The notes below the pieces were generated by a model. It had not been told where the DNA came from and made no database searches. It saw only the letters and a program-made list of their open reading frames with translations. The position numbers and the translations under genes are program-made. From Streptomyces sp. DHE7-1 (GTDB lineage Bacteria > Actinomycetota > Actinomycetes > Streptomycetales > Streptomycetaceae), in the NCBI GenBank assembly GCA_016432725.1, contig JACJDG010000003.1, forward strand, positions 1,116,001 to 1,180,000: a DNA stretch of 64,000 nucleotides, read 5' to 3'. Shown here piece by piece: positions 27,462 to 35,974 of this stretch. Position 1 is the stretch's first letter, and every line of letters starts with the position of its first letter.

Positions 27462-28077
27462 TCACTTGCGTGTGGGCCGCGCCCGTACGTGCATCCGTTC
27501 CCCTGGGGTCCGAACAGGCTGAGGAACTCCACCGGCCCCTCCCCGTCGACCCGAACCAGTGCGGCACCCGGGTGTCGAACTCCGCCGCCTCCCCCGCCGA
27601 GAGCACCACGTCGTGCTCGCCGAGCACGAGCCGCAGCCGCCCCGAGAGCACGTACAGCCACTCGTAGCCCTCGTGGGTGCGCTGGTCCGGCTCCTGGTTG
27701 CGCTGCGGTTCGAGGATCTTGAACGCCTGCAGTCCGCCGGGCTGGCGGGTCAGCGGCCAGAAGACGCGGCCGCCTCGTTCGACCGGTTTCGCCCGCACCA
27801 CGGGGTCGCCGACCGGCGGGGCGCCGACCAGTTCGTCCAGCGCCACCTGGTGGGCCCGCGCGATGGGCAGCAGCAGCTCGAGACTGGGCCGGCGCAGGCC
27901 GGACTCCAGCCGGGACAGGGTGCTGACCGAGATGCCGGTGGCCTCGGACAGCGCCGCAAGCGTCACCTCCCGCTCCTTGCGGATCCGCCGCAGTCTCGGC
28001 CCGACGCCCGCCAGGACGCCGTCGGCGTCCTCGGCGCCTTGGCCGCTGCGCGCACTCCCGGTTCGTTCACCACTCAT
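27462..28077 (-). CDS. XRE-family regulator with C-terminal cupin
   Basis: Repaired length 205 residues. N-terminal HTH_3 domain (LRRIRKEREVTLAALSEATG, SVSTLSRLESGLRRPSL), then a cupin fold (HEGYEWLYVLSGRLRLVLGE, AAEFDTRVPHWFGSTG) that may sense a small ligand. Two one-base losses, near 27548 and 27508, break the end; repaired it reads GEGPVEFLSLFGPQGERMHV and stops at 27462. It is divergent from an FAD oxidoreductase, a pairing common in Streptomyces, and probably controls it. Confidence 0.88.
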
Positions 28078-28084
28078 GACCTCA

Positions 28085-28099
28085 TTGCAGAATCGGCAA
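28085..28099. promoter_or_regulatory. Candidate operator for the XRE-cupin regulator
   Basis: Interrupted palindrome ttgc-N7-gcaa in the 77-bp divergent gap, next to an A+T-rich stretch. Short arms, so this is only a candidate. Confidence 0.3.
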
Positions 28100-28154
28100 A
28101 GAAGTTTGTCAACACGGCAGCCTCCGCGCGACCGTCGGCGGCGGAGGTGGTCAC

Positions 28155-29102
28155 ATGACCGAGAGCTACGAAGCCGTCGTGGTCGGCGGCGGGGCGGCCG
28201 GGCTGTCCGCGGCGCTGGTGCTGGGCCGGGCCAGGCGGCGCACGCTGGTCGTCGACGCGGGTGAGCCGCGCAACGCGCCGTCCGCGCACCTGCAGGGCTA
28301 TCTGTCCCGGGACGGGATGTCCCCGGCGGAGTTCCTGGCGACCGGACGCGAGGAGATCGCCCGGTACGGCGTGGAACTGGTCCGGGACCGGTCGGTGGAC
28401 GCGGCGCGGGACGGGGACTTCACCGTGACGCTCGCGGGCGGCGGCGTGGCCCGGGCCCGGCACCTGGTCGTCGCGACCGGGCTCGCGGACGAGCTCCCGC
28501 CGATCCCCGGCCTCGCCGAACGGTTCGGCCGGGACGTGGTCCACTGCCCGTACTGCCACGGCTGGGAGGTCCGCGACCTGGCGACCGGCGTGGTCGCGAG
28601 CAGTCCCCTGAGCGTGCACCAGGCGCTGATGGTCACCCAGTGGTCCAAGGACGTGCGGCTCTTCCTGCACCAGGTGCGGGAGGCGGAACTGACGGACGTC
28701 GACCGGCGCAGGCTCGACGCCGCCGGGGTCGAGGTCGTGCCCGGCGAGGTGGCCGAGGTGCTGGCCGACGGAGACCGGCTCACCGGCGTCCGGCTCGCCG
28801 GGGACGGCCCCTCCGGGGCGGGCGCGGTCCACGAGCGCGAGGTGCTCTACGTCGCCCCGCGCGCCGTCCCGCGCAACGAGCTGTTCGTGCGGCTGGGCGC
28901 GGAGCTCCAGGAGACGCCGTTCGGCGGCTACCCGGTGGTAGACGAGCGGGGCCTGACGAGCGTGCCGGGGCTGTGGGCGGCGGGCAACGCGAGCGGCTTC
29001 GCCGAGCAGGTGGTGAACGCGGCCAGCCGAGGCTACCGGGCCGGGGCAGCGATCAACGCGGAACTGCTCTTCGCCGACCTCGACGCGGCCGCGCAGGTGT
29101 AG
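28155..29102 (+). CDS. Thioredoxin reductase-like FAD/NAD(P) oxidoreductase
   Basis: 315 residues. FAD-binding motif VVVGGGAAGLSAALVLGRAR at the N-terminus, CxxC in VHCPYCHGWEVRD, and the C-terminal FAD contact VPGLWAAGNASGFAEQVVNA. It resembles stand-alone TrxR-like proteins rather than TrxB; the second, NADPH-binding Gly motif is degenerate (VVASSPLSVHQALM). Probably regulated by the divergent XRE-cupin protein. Electron acceptor unknown. Confidence 0.88.
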   Translation: MTESYEAVVVGGGAAGLSAALVLGRARRRTLVVDAGEPRNAPSAHLQGYLSRDGMSPAEFLATGREEIARYGVELVRDRSVDAARDGDFTVTLAGGGVARARHLVVATGLADELPPIPGLAERFGRDVVHCPYCHGWEVRDLATGVVASSPLSVHQALMVTQWSKDVRLFLHQVREAELTDVDRRRLDAAGVEVVPGEVAEVLADGDRLTGVRLAGDGPSGAGAVHEREVLYVAPRAVPRNELFVRLGAELQETPFGGYPVVDERGLTSVPGLWAAGNASGFAEQVVNAASRGYRAGAAINAELLFADLDAAAQV

Positions 29103-29131
29103 ACCCCGCCCCCGCGGTGCACCATGACTGC

Positions 29132-30670
29132 ATGCTGCTGACCCGGCTGGCCGAGGTGTCCGGGGAGGTCGCCGCGACGGCGGCCCGATCCCGCAAGACC
29201 GCCCTGCTCGCGGAGCTGTTCCGGGAGGCGGAGGCGGACGACGTCCCGATCGTCATCCCCTACCTGGCCGGGCGGCTCCCGCAGGGCCGGATCGGTGTGG
29301 GCTGGAAGGTGCTGAGCCGTCCCGTCCCGCCGGCCGCCGGACCGGCGCTCACGGTGCGGGAGGTCGACGCCCGGCTCGGCGAGCTGGGCAAGGTGTCCGG
29401 GCCCGGCTCCCAGGCGGAGCGGCTCCGGCTCGTCGAGGAACTGATGGGCGCGGCCACCGAGACCGAACAGCGCTTCCTGCGCGGCCTGCTCACCGGCGAG
29501 GTCCGGCAGGGCGCCCTGGACGCGGTGGCGGTGGAGGGGCTCGCCCGGGCCACCGGCGCGGACCCGGCGGACGTGCGGCGGGCGGTGATGCTCGCCGGAT
29601 CGCTGCAGACGGTGGCGCAGGCACTGCTGGCCGAGGGACCCGGGTCGCTGGAGCGGTTCAGGCTGACCGTCGGCCGGCCGGTGCATCCGATGCTCGCGCA
29701 CAGCGCCTCCTCGGTCGCCGAGGCGGTGGAGAAGCTGGGGTCCTGCGCGGTGGAGGAGAAGCTGGACGGCATCCGCGTCCAGGTCCACCGGGACGGCGAC
29801 AGCGTCCGGATCCACACCCGCACCCTGGACGACATCACCGACCGGCTGCCCGAGGTGAGCGCCGCCGCGCTCGGTCTCGCGGGCGAGAAGTTCATCCTGG
29901 ACGGTGAGGTGATCTCCTTCGACGCGGCCGGCCGGCCCCGCTCCTTCCAGGAGACGGCCGGCCGGGTCGGCTCCCGCACGGACGTGGCACGGGCGGCCGG
30001 CGAGGTCCCCGTCTCCCCCGTGTTCTTCGACGCCCTGTCGGTCGACGGACGCGACCTGCTGGACCTGCCGTTCGCCGAGCGGCACGCCGAGCTGGCCCGG
30101 CTGGTGCCGGAGCCCATGCGGGTCCGCAGGACGGTGGTGTCCGGGCCCGGGGAGGCCGGCGCGGCGGAGCGGTTCCTCGCGGACACGCTGGCCCGCGGCC
30201 ACGAGGGCGTGGTGGTCAAGGCGCTGGACGCCGCCTACAGCGCGGGCCGGCGCGGCGCCTCCTGGCTGAAGGTCAAGCCGGTGCACACCCTCGACCTGGT
30301 GGTGCTCGCCGCCGAGTGGGGCCACGGCCGCCGCACCGGCAGGCTGTCCAACCTCCACCTCGGCGCCCGGACCCCGGACGGCGGCTTCGCGATGCTCGGC
30401 AAGACCTTCAAGGGCATGACCGACGCGATGCTCGCCTGGCAGACGCGGAGACTGCGGGAACTGGCCGTCGAGGACGGGGCCTGGGGGGTCAGGGTGCGCC
30501 CCGAACTCGTCGTGGAGATCGCCTACGACGGTCTGCAGCGCTCCTCGCGCTACCCGGCCGGCGTCACCCTTCGCTTCGCCCGGGTGATCCGCTACCGCGA
30601 GGACAAGCGGCCCGAGGACGCCGACACCGTCGAGGCCCTGCTGGCGGCCCACCCGGAGGTCGGGCCATGA
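29132..30670 (+). CDS. ATP-dependent DNA ligase
   Basis: 512 residues, usual length for the single-polypeptide ATP-dependent ligases (LigB-type) of actinobacteria. N-terminal DNA-binding region, adenylation domain with the nucleotidyl Lys in VEEKLDGIRVQVHRDGDSV, motif IIIa/IV regions (PVFFDALSVDGRDLLDLPF, GHEGVVVKAL), motif V in ASWLKVKPVHTLDLVV and the OB domain after it. An accessory ligase besides LigA; a repair role is likely. It overlaps the downstream NUDIX gene by 4 bp. Confidence 0.93.
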   Translation: MLLTRLAEVSGEVAATAARSRKTALLAELFREAEADDVPIVIPYLAGRLPQGRIGVGWKVLSRPVPPAAGPALTVREVDARLGELGKVSGPGSQAERLRLVEELMGAATETEQRFLRGLLTGEVRQGALDAVAVEGLARATGADPADVRRAVMLAGSLQTVAQALLAEGPGSLERFRLTVGRPVHPMLAHSASSVAEAVEKLGSCAVEEKLDGIRVQVHRDGDSVRIHTRTLDDITDRLPEVSAAALGLAGEKFILDGEVISFDAAGRPRSFQETAGRVGSRTDVARAAGEVPVSPVFFDALSVDGRDLLDLPFAERHAELARLVPEPMRVRRTVVSGPGEAGAAERFLADTLARGHEGVVVKALDAAYSAGRRGASWLKVKPVHTLDLVVLAAEWGHGRRTGRLSNLHLGARTPDGGFAMLGKTFKGMTDAMLAWQTRRLRELAVEDGAWGVRVRPELVVEIAYDGLQRSSRYPAGVTLRFARVIRYREDKRPEDADTVEALLAAHPEVGP

Positions 30671-31140
30671 CCGTCAGGGCGACGAGGCGCAGCGCGGGCC
30701 TGCTGCTGTTCCGGCGCGCCGACGACGGACTCCAGGTGCTGCTCGGCCACATGGGCGGGCCGTTCTTCGCCCGGAAGGACGCCGGTGCGTGGACCGTGGT
30801 CAAGGGCGAGTACGACGCCGCCGAGCCCGCCTGGGAGGCGGCCCGGCGGGAGTTCCGCGAGGAACTGGGGCTGGCGCCGCCCGACGGGGAGGCCGTGCCC
30901 CTGGGCGAGGTCGTGCAGCGGGGCGGCAAGGTCGTCACCGCGTGGGCGGTGGAGGCGGACCTGGACCCGGAGACCATCGAGCCGGGCACCTTCACCATGG
31001 AGTGGCCGCCGAGGTCCGGCCGCACCCAGGAGTTCCCGGAGCTGGACCGGGTCGCGTGGTTCGGTCTCGACCGGGCCCGCGAGGTGATCATCACGGCGCA
31101 GGCGGTGTTTCTCGACCGGCTGGCGGAGCATTCGGTCTGA
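30667..31140 (+). CDS. NUDIX hydrolase coupled to the DNA ligase
   Basis: 157 residues. Complete NUDIX box in GEYDAAEPAWEAARREFREE followed by LGL. The N-terminus (TRRSAGLLLFRRADDGLQVL) and the late ELDRVAWFGLDRAREVI are like the DNA-repair-associated NUDIX group. ATG overlaps the ligase stop (ATGA), so the pair is co-translated. Likely hydrolysis of a nucleoside diphosphate derivative; substrate not deducible. Confidence 0.9.
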   Translation: MTVRATRRSAGLLLFRRADDGLQVLLGHMGGPFFARKDAGAWTVVKGEYDAAEPAWEAARREFREELGLAPPDGEAVPLGEVVQRGGKVVTAWAVEADLDPETIEPGTFTMEWPPRSGRTQEFPELDRVAWFGLDRAREVIITAQAVFLDRLAEHSV

Positions 31141-31215
31141 ACAGCGGCGTACGCGTTGCGACGGGCGGTGTCGCGCGCGAAGGTCGAAGCAAGCCCGCTC
31201 CCAGGGAGGTCAGCC

Positions 31216-32601
31216 ATGCCCATCGCGACGGTGAACCCGGCGAACGGCGAGACGCTCAAGACGTACGAGGCCATGGGCGAGGAGGAGCTGGAGCGCCGGC
31301 TCCAGCTCGCCGAGGCCACGTTCCGCACGTACCGGACGACCACGTTCGCCGAACGCGCGACGATGATGAACAGGGCCGCCGACCTGCTGGACGAGGACCA
31401 GCGGGAGATCGGCCGGGTGATGACCACCGAGATGGGGAAGCCGGTCGCGCAGGCCCGCGCGGAGGCCGCCAAGTGCGCCAAGGCGATGCGCTGGTACGCC
31501 GAACGCGCGGAGGGACTGCTGGCCGACGAGGAGCCGCCCGAGCAGGACGTGCGGGACTCCGGCGCCTCCCGGGTCCGGGTCCGCTACCGGCCGCTCGGCC
31601 CGGTGCTCGCCGTGATGCCCTGGAACTTCCCGCTGTGGCAGGTGATCCGCTTCGCCGCGCCCGCGCTGATGGCCGGCAACGTGGGACTGCTCAAGCACGC
31701 CTCGAACGTGCCGCAGACGGCGCTGTACCTGGAGGACCTGTTCCACCGGGCGGGCTTCACCGAGGGGTGCTTCCAGACGCTCCTGATCGGCTCGGCCGCG
31801 GTGGACGACGTCCTGCGCGACGAGCGGGTCAGGGCCGCGACGCTGACCGGCAGCGAACCGGCCGGGCGGGCCGTCGCCTCCACCGCCGGCGAGATGATCA
31901 AGAAGACGGTGCTGGAGCTGGGCGGCAGCGACCCGTACGTCGTCATGCCCTCCGCCGACCTCGACCGCGCGGCCGCCGTCGCCGTGACCGCCCGCGTCCA
32001 GAACAACGGGCAGTCCTGCATCGCGGCCAAGCGGTTCATCGTGCACGGCGACGTCTACGACGCCTTCGCGGAGAGGTTCGTCGCGGGCATGGCGGCGCTG
32101 CGGACGGGCGACCCGCTGGAGGAGGACACGGAGGTCGGCCCGCTGGCCAGCGAGCAGGGGCGCAGGGACCTGGAGGAGCTGGTCGACGACGCGAAGCGCG
32201 CGGGGGCCGAGGTGCTCTGCGGCGGCGAGCGCCCGGACGGACCGGGCTGGTACTACCCGCCGACCGTCCTGGCGGGCATCACCCGGGAGATGCGCATCCA
32301 CCGCGAGGAGGCGTTCGGGCCGGTCGCCACGCTGTACCGGGCCGGCGACCTCGACGAGGCGGTGCTCATCGCCAACGACTCGCCGTTCGGCCTGAGTTCG
32401 AACGTGTGGACCCGGGACGAGCGCGAGGTGGAGCGGTTCTCCCGGGACCTGGAGGCGGGCGCCGTCTACGTGAACGGGATGACGGCGTCCCATCCGGCGT
32501 TCCCCTTCGGCGGGGTGAAGCGCTCCGGCTACGGGCGTGAGCTGTCCGGGCACGGAATCCGGGAGTTCTGCAACATCACCACGGTTTGGCAGGGTGCGTG
32601 A
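31216..32601 (+). CDS. NAD(P)-dependent succinate-semialdehyde/aldehyde dehydrogenase
   Basis: 461 residues. ALDH signatures: PLGPVLAVMPWNFPLWQVIR, catalytic Glu in VLELGGSDPYVV and catalytic Cys in NNGQSCIAAKRFIVHG. The short N-terminus and the MPWNFPLWQ pattern are those of the SSADH-like (GabD/Sad) group. AGGGAGGT lies 6 bp before ATG 31216. No GABA transaminase lies beside it, so the exact aldehyde is uncertain. Confidence 0.88.
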   Translation: MPIATVNPANGETLKTYEAMGEEELERRLQLAEATFRTYRTTTFAERATMMNRAADLLDEDQREIGRVMTTEMGKPVAQARAEAAKCAKAMRWYAERAEGLLADEEPPEQDVRDSGASRVRVRYRPLGPVLAVMPWNFPLWQVIRFAAPALMAGNVGLLKHASNVPQTALYLEDLFHRAGFTEGCFQTLLIGSAAVDDVLRDERVRAATLTGSEPAGRAVASTAGEMIKKTVLELGGSDPYVVMPSADLDRAAAVAVTARVQNNGQSCIAAKRFIVHGDVYDAFAERFVAGMAALRTGDPLEEDTEVGPLASEQGRRDLEELVDDAKRAGAEVLCGGERPDGPGWYYPPTVLAGITREMRIHREEAFGPVATLYRAGDLDEAVLIANDSPFGLSSNVWTRDEREVERFSRDLEAGAVYVNGMTASHPAFPFGGVKRSGYGRELSGHGIREFCNITTVWQGA

Positions 32602-32626
32602 GGGCCGCGCGGCTACCATCCCGATT

Positions 32627-32857
32627 GTGAACCGCGAAGTGACCCTGCCTCTGATCGTCGACGACCGAGGTACCTTGCAGGTGGCAGCGGCCGACGTGAG
32701 CAAGTTGCTGCGGACCGTGGGCGGGCGGTGGCTGCATCTCGTCGAGGCCGGGGAGCGGCTCGACGAGGACACGGTGGCCGCGCTGACCATCGAACTGGCG
32801 AAGCTCGCGGACCGTATCGACGTGGCGTGCATCGCCCACAGCAGCGGGGCGCCGTAG
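32627..32857 (+). CDS. Small conserved Streptomyces protein, DUF6213-like
   Basis: 76 residues starting with GTG 32627 (reading NREVTLPLIVDDRGTLQVA). The end, DEDTVAALTIELAKLADRID, looks helical. From memory this is the DUF6213 group. A -10-like TACCAT at 32613-32618 ends 8 bp before the GTG and there is no Shine-Dalgarno, so the mRNA is probably leaderless. Function unknown. Confidence 0.72.
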   Translation: MNREVTLPLIVDDRGTLQVAAADVSKLLRTVGGRWLHLVEAGERLDEDTVAALTIELAKLADRIDVACIAHSSGAP

Positions 32858-33013
32858 CGGTTCCGGGGGGTTTCGCAGCGTGGCCGTCCCTGACCCCTTG
32901 TCACCGGTTCGGAGTAGTCCGACGCGAGATCGTCGCCCCGTCGGGTGAACCTGGGTGGACCACCTTCTGACGGCGGGCGAAGGCCTGCCGGACGGCGAAA
33001 GCAGGGACGGCTC

Positions 33014-34078
33014 ATGGCGACTTTGTGCAGACCCTCGGTGTCCGTACCAGAGCATGTGATCACGATGGAGGAGACGCTGGAGCTGGCGCGCCTGCACCAC
33101 GCGGACCACCCCCAGCTCCCGCTGGCCCTCCGGCTGATCGAGAACACGGGCGTCCGCACCCGGCACATCGTGCAGCCCATCGAGGAAACCCTGAAGCATC
33201 CGGGCTTCGAGGACCGCAACAAGCTCTACGAGGCGGAGGCCAAGGCTCGCGTCCCCGCGGTCATCCAGCGGGCGCTCGACGACGCCGAGCTCCTGACCAC
33301 CGACATCGATGTCATCATCTACGTGTCGTGCACGGGCTTCATGATGCCCTCGCTCACCGCGTGGCTGATCAACGCGATGGACTTCTCCAGCACCACCAGG
33401 CAGCTCCCGATCGCCCAGCTCGGCTGCGCGGCCGGCGGCGCGGCCATCAACCGGGCGCACGACTTCTGTTCGGCCTACCCCGAGGCCAACGCACTCATCG
33501 TGGCCTGCGAGTTCTGCTCGCTGTGCTACCAGCCCACCGACCTGGGCGTCGGCTCGCTGCTGTCCAACGGCCTGTTCGGTGACGGCATCGCCGCCGCCGT
33601 GGTGCGCGGGCGCGGCGGCACGGGCGTCCAACTCGAGCGCAACGGCTCGTACCTGATCCCGAAGACCGAGGACTGGATCGCGTACGACGTCCGGGCGACC
33701 GGGTTCCACTTCCTGCTGGACAAGCGAGTGCCGACCACCATGGAGCCGCTCGCCCCGGCGCTCCAGGACCTCGCGGGAAACCACGGCTGGGACGCCTCCG
33801 ACCTGGACTTCTACATCATCCACGCCGGCGGGCCCCGAATACTCGACGACCTCAGCAAGTTCCTGCGGGTCGAACCGCACGCGTTCCGGTTCAGCCGGTC
33901 GACGCTCACCGAGTACGGCAACATCGCCAGCGCCGTCGTCCTGGACGCGCTGCGCCGGCTCTTCGACGAGGGCGGTGCCGAGCACCGGGCTCGCGGGCTG
34001 CTGGCCGGGTTCGGGCCCGGCATCACCGCCGAGATGACCGTGGGCCGCTGGGTCCAGGACGGCGAGACGGCACGATGA
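33014..34078 (+). CDS. rppA: Type III polyketide synthase, 1,3,6,8-tetrahydroxynaphthalene synthase
   Basis: 354 residues. Builds THN from five malonyl-CoA. The chalcone-synthase-fold catalytic triad is visible: Cys in QLGCAAGGAAINRAHDF, His in FYIIHAGGPRILDD, Asn in EYGNIASAVVLDALRR. Its start (MATLCRPSVSVPEHVITMEE) and the CEFCSLCYQPTDLGVGS block match RppA enzymes. It overlaps the P450 gene by 4 bp. The product feeds flaviolin/biflaviolin pigments, thought to protect against UV. Confidence 0.95.
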   Translation: MATLCRPSVSVPEHVITMEETLELARLHHADHPQLPLALRLIENTGVRTRHIVQPIEETLKHPGFEDRNKLYEAEAKARVPAVIQRALDDAELLTTDIDVIIYVSCTGFMMPSLTAWLINAMDFSSTTRQLPIAQLGCAAGGAAINRAHDFCSAYPEANALIVACEFCSLCYQPTDLGVGSLLSNGLFGDGIAAAVVRGRGGTGVQLERNGSYLIPKTEDWIAYDVRATGFHFLLDKRVPTTMEPLAPALQDLAGNHGWDASDLDFYIIHAGGPRILDDLSKFLRVEPHAFRFSRSTLTEYGNIASAVVLDALRRLFDEGGAEHRARGLLAGFGPGITAEMTVGRWVQDGETAR

Positions 34079-35289
34079 CCGAGGAGACCCTCACCGAGAC
34101 CATGCCCCCGGTCCGGCACTGGCCGGTGGCCGACCTGACCGGGACGGACTTCGACCCGGTGCTGGCCGACCTGATGAGCGAGGGCCCGGTCACCCGCATC
34201 CAGCTCCCCAACGGCGAGGGCTGGGCCTGGCTGGTCACCCGGTACGACGACGTGCGCATGGTGGCCAACGACCCGCGCTTCGGCCGCGAGGCCGTCATGG
34301 AGAAGCAGGTCACGAGGCTCGCCCCGCACTTCATCCCGGACCGGGGCGCGGTCGGCTTCCTCGACCCGCCCGACCACACCCGGCTGCGCCGCTCGGTGGC
34401 CGCCGCGTTCACCGCCAAGGGCGTGGAGCGGATCCGCGACAGGGCGCGCGCGATGCTGGACGAGCTGGTGGACGAGCTGCTGCAGGACGGGCCGCCCGCC
34501 GACCTGACCAGTGCGGTGCTCAGCCCCTTCCCCATCGCGGTGATCTGCGAGCTGATGGGCGTGCCGGCCGCCGACCGGCACAGCATGCACACGTGGACCC
34601 AGCTCATCCTGTCCTCCGCGCACGGAAAGGAGCTCAGCGAGAAGGCCAAGCGCGAGATGAGCGCCTACTTCTCCGATCTCGTCGCCCTGCGCGAGAACAG
34701 CGCGGGCGAGGACGTGACCTCGCTCCTCGGCGCCGCCGTGGGCCGCCAGGAGGTCACTCTGGAGGAGGCCGTCGGCCTCGCGGTCCTGCTCCAGATCGGC
34801 GGCGAGGCGGTCACCAACAACAGCGGGCAGATGTTCTACCTGCTGCTGACCCGTCCCGAACTGGCCGCGCGGCTGCGCTCCGACCCGGGGATCAGACCGA
34901 GGGCGATCGACGAGCTGCTGCGGTACATCCCGCACCGCAACGCCGTCGGGCTGTCCCGGATCGCCCTGGAGGACGTGGAGATCTCCGGCACCCGCATCCG
35001 GGCCGGGGACGCGATCTACGTCTCCTACCTGGCCGCCAACCGCGATCCGGAGGTCTTCCCCGACCCGGAGACGATCGACGTCACCCGCAGCCCCAACCCG
35101 CACGTGGCGTTCGGTTTCGGCCCGCACTACTGCCCCGGCGGCATGCTGGCCAGGCTGGAGTCGGAGCTGCTGGTGGACGCCCTGCTGGACCGGATGCCGG
35201 GCCTCCGGCTGGCCGTGGCCCCGGCCCAGGTGCCCTTCAGGAAGGGCGCGTTGATCCGCGGGCCCGCGGCCCTGCCGGTGACGTGGTGA
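34075..35289 (+). CDS. Cytochrome P450, CYP158A-type biflaviolin synthase
   Basis: 404 residues. Heme-binding loop FGFGPHYCPGGMLARLE with the thiolate Cys; ExxR-type helix in AIDELLRYIPHRNAVGLSR. The I-helix reads IGGEAVTNNSGQ, with Ala where most P450s have a Thr; CYP158A2 has the same change (family knowledge). Oxidative C-C coupling of flaviolin to biflaviolin and triflaviolin is expected. It lies between rppA (4-bp overlap) and a cupin gene 7 bp downstream. Confidence 0.92.
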   Translation: MTEETLTETMPPVRHWPVADLTGTDFDPVLADLMSEGPVTRIQLPNGEGWAWLVTRYDDVRMVANDPRFGREAVMEKQVTRLAPHFIPDRGAVGFLDPPDHTRLRRSVAAAFTAKGVERIRDRARAMLDELVDELLQDGPPADLTSAVLSPFPIAVICELMGVPAADRHSMHTWTQLILSSAHGKELSEKAKREMSAYFSDLVALRENSAGEDVTSLLGAAVGRQEVTLEEAVGLAVLLQIGGEAVTNNSGQMFYLLLTRPELAARLRSDPGIRPRAIDELLRYIPHRNAVGLSRIALEDVEISGTRIRAGDAIYVSYLAANRDPEVFPDPETIDVTRSPNPHVAFGFGPHYCPGGMLARLESELLVDALLDRMPGLRLAVAPAQVPFRKGALIRGPAALPVTW

Positions 35290-35296
35290 GCCCCCG

Positions 35297-35905
35297 ATGA
35301 CCACGACGGAGGGGCTGGCGGTACCCGAAGGGCCCGCGGCACGGGGAGCCGCGCCGGCCCAGGCGGATCCGCCGGCCCAGGAGGTGGCGCCGGCCGAGGG
35401 GCTGCTGGTGCCACCGGGCCACGGCCGGGTCGTCGAGACACCGGCCCAGCGGGTGACGTTCAAGGTCACCGGCACGCACTCGCGGATGGCCTCCACCTTC
35501 GAGGTGGAGGTTCCGCCGGGGTTCGACGTCGGCGCCCACGTGCACACGCGCAGCGAGGAGCTGTTCTACGTCCTCGACGGCGAACTGGACGTGCTGGCCT
35601 TCGAGCCGCGCATCCGCACTCCCGACAACTGGCAGCGCTGGGAGTCGAGTTCGGGCAACAGGGTGGTCCGGGCGACGCCGGGCACGGTCATCGTCGTACC
35701 GCCCGGCTGTCCCCACGCGTTCGCCAATCCGACGGACACGCCGGCGAGGATGTTCTTCCAGGCGTCCCCGCCGCCGGACCACGAGCGCTACTTCGAGGAG
35801 CTGCTGGAGATCCTGGGCGACGGCGGACCGCCGGACCGCGAGGCGATCGAGCGGCTGCGCCGGCGCTATGACATCGAGCAGCTCACACCGCTGCGGCACA
35901 GATGA
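35297..35905 (+). CDS. Cupin protein, MomA-like quinone-forming monooxygenase
   Basis: 202 residues. Pro/Ala-rich N-terminal 45 residues, then a cupin core with metal-ligand His/Glu in VGAHVHTRSEELFYVLDGEL and the second motif VIVVPPGCPHAFANPTD. In S. antibioticus the cupin MomA next to rppA oxidises THN to flaviolin; position and length agree. Non-enzymatic THN oxidation also occurs, so the gene may only raise the yield. Followed by a 15-bp tandem repeat (accgacgacgacagc x2, about 35904-35933). Confidence 0.82.
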   Translation: MTTTEGLAVPEGPAARGAAPAQADPPAQEVAPAEGLLVPPGHGRVVETPAQRVTFKVTGTHSRMASTFEVEVPPGFDVGAHVHTRSEELFYVLDGELDVLAFEPRIRTPDNWQRWESSSGNRVVRATPGTVIVVPPGCPHAFANPTDTPARMFFQASPPPDHERYFEELLEILGDGGPPDREAIERLRRRYDIEQLTPLRHR

Positions 35906-35938
35906 CCGACGACGACAGCACCGACGACGACAGCGCAG

Positions 35939-35967
35939 GGGCGCGGGGCCGCACGGCGCCCGCGCCC
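35939..35967. terminator. Hairpin between convergent cupin and acyl-CoA dehydrogenase genes
   Basis: Inverted repeat gggcgcggg / cccgcgccc at 35939-35947 and 35959-35967 in the 69-bp gap between two convergent stops. Confidence 0.65.
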
Positions 35968-35974
35968 TCGCGCG

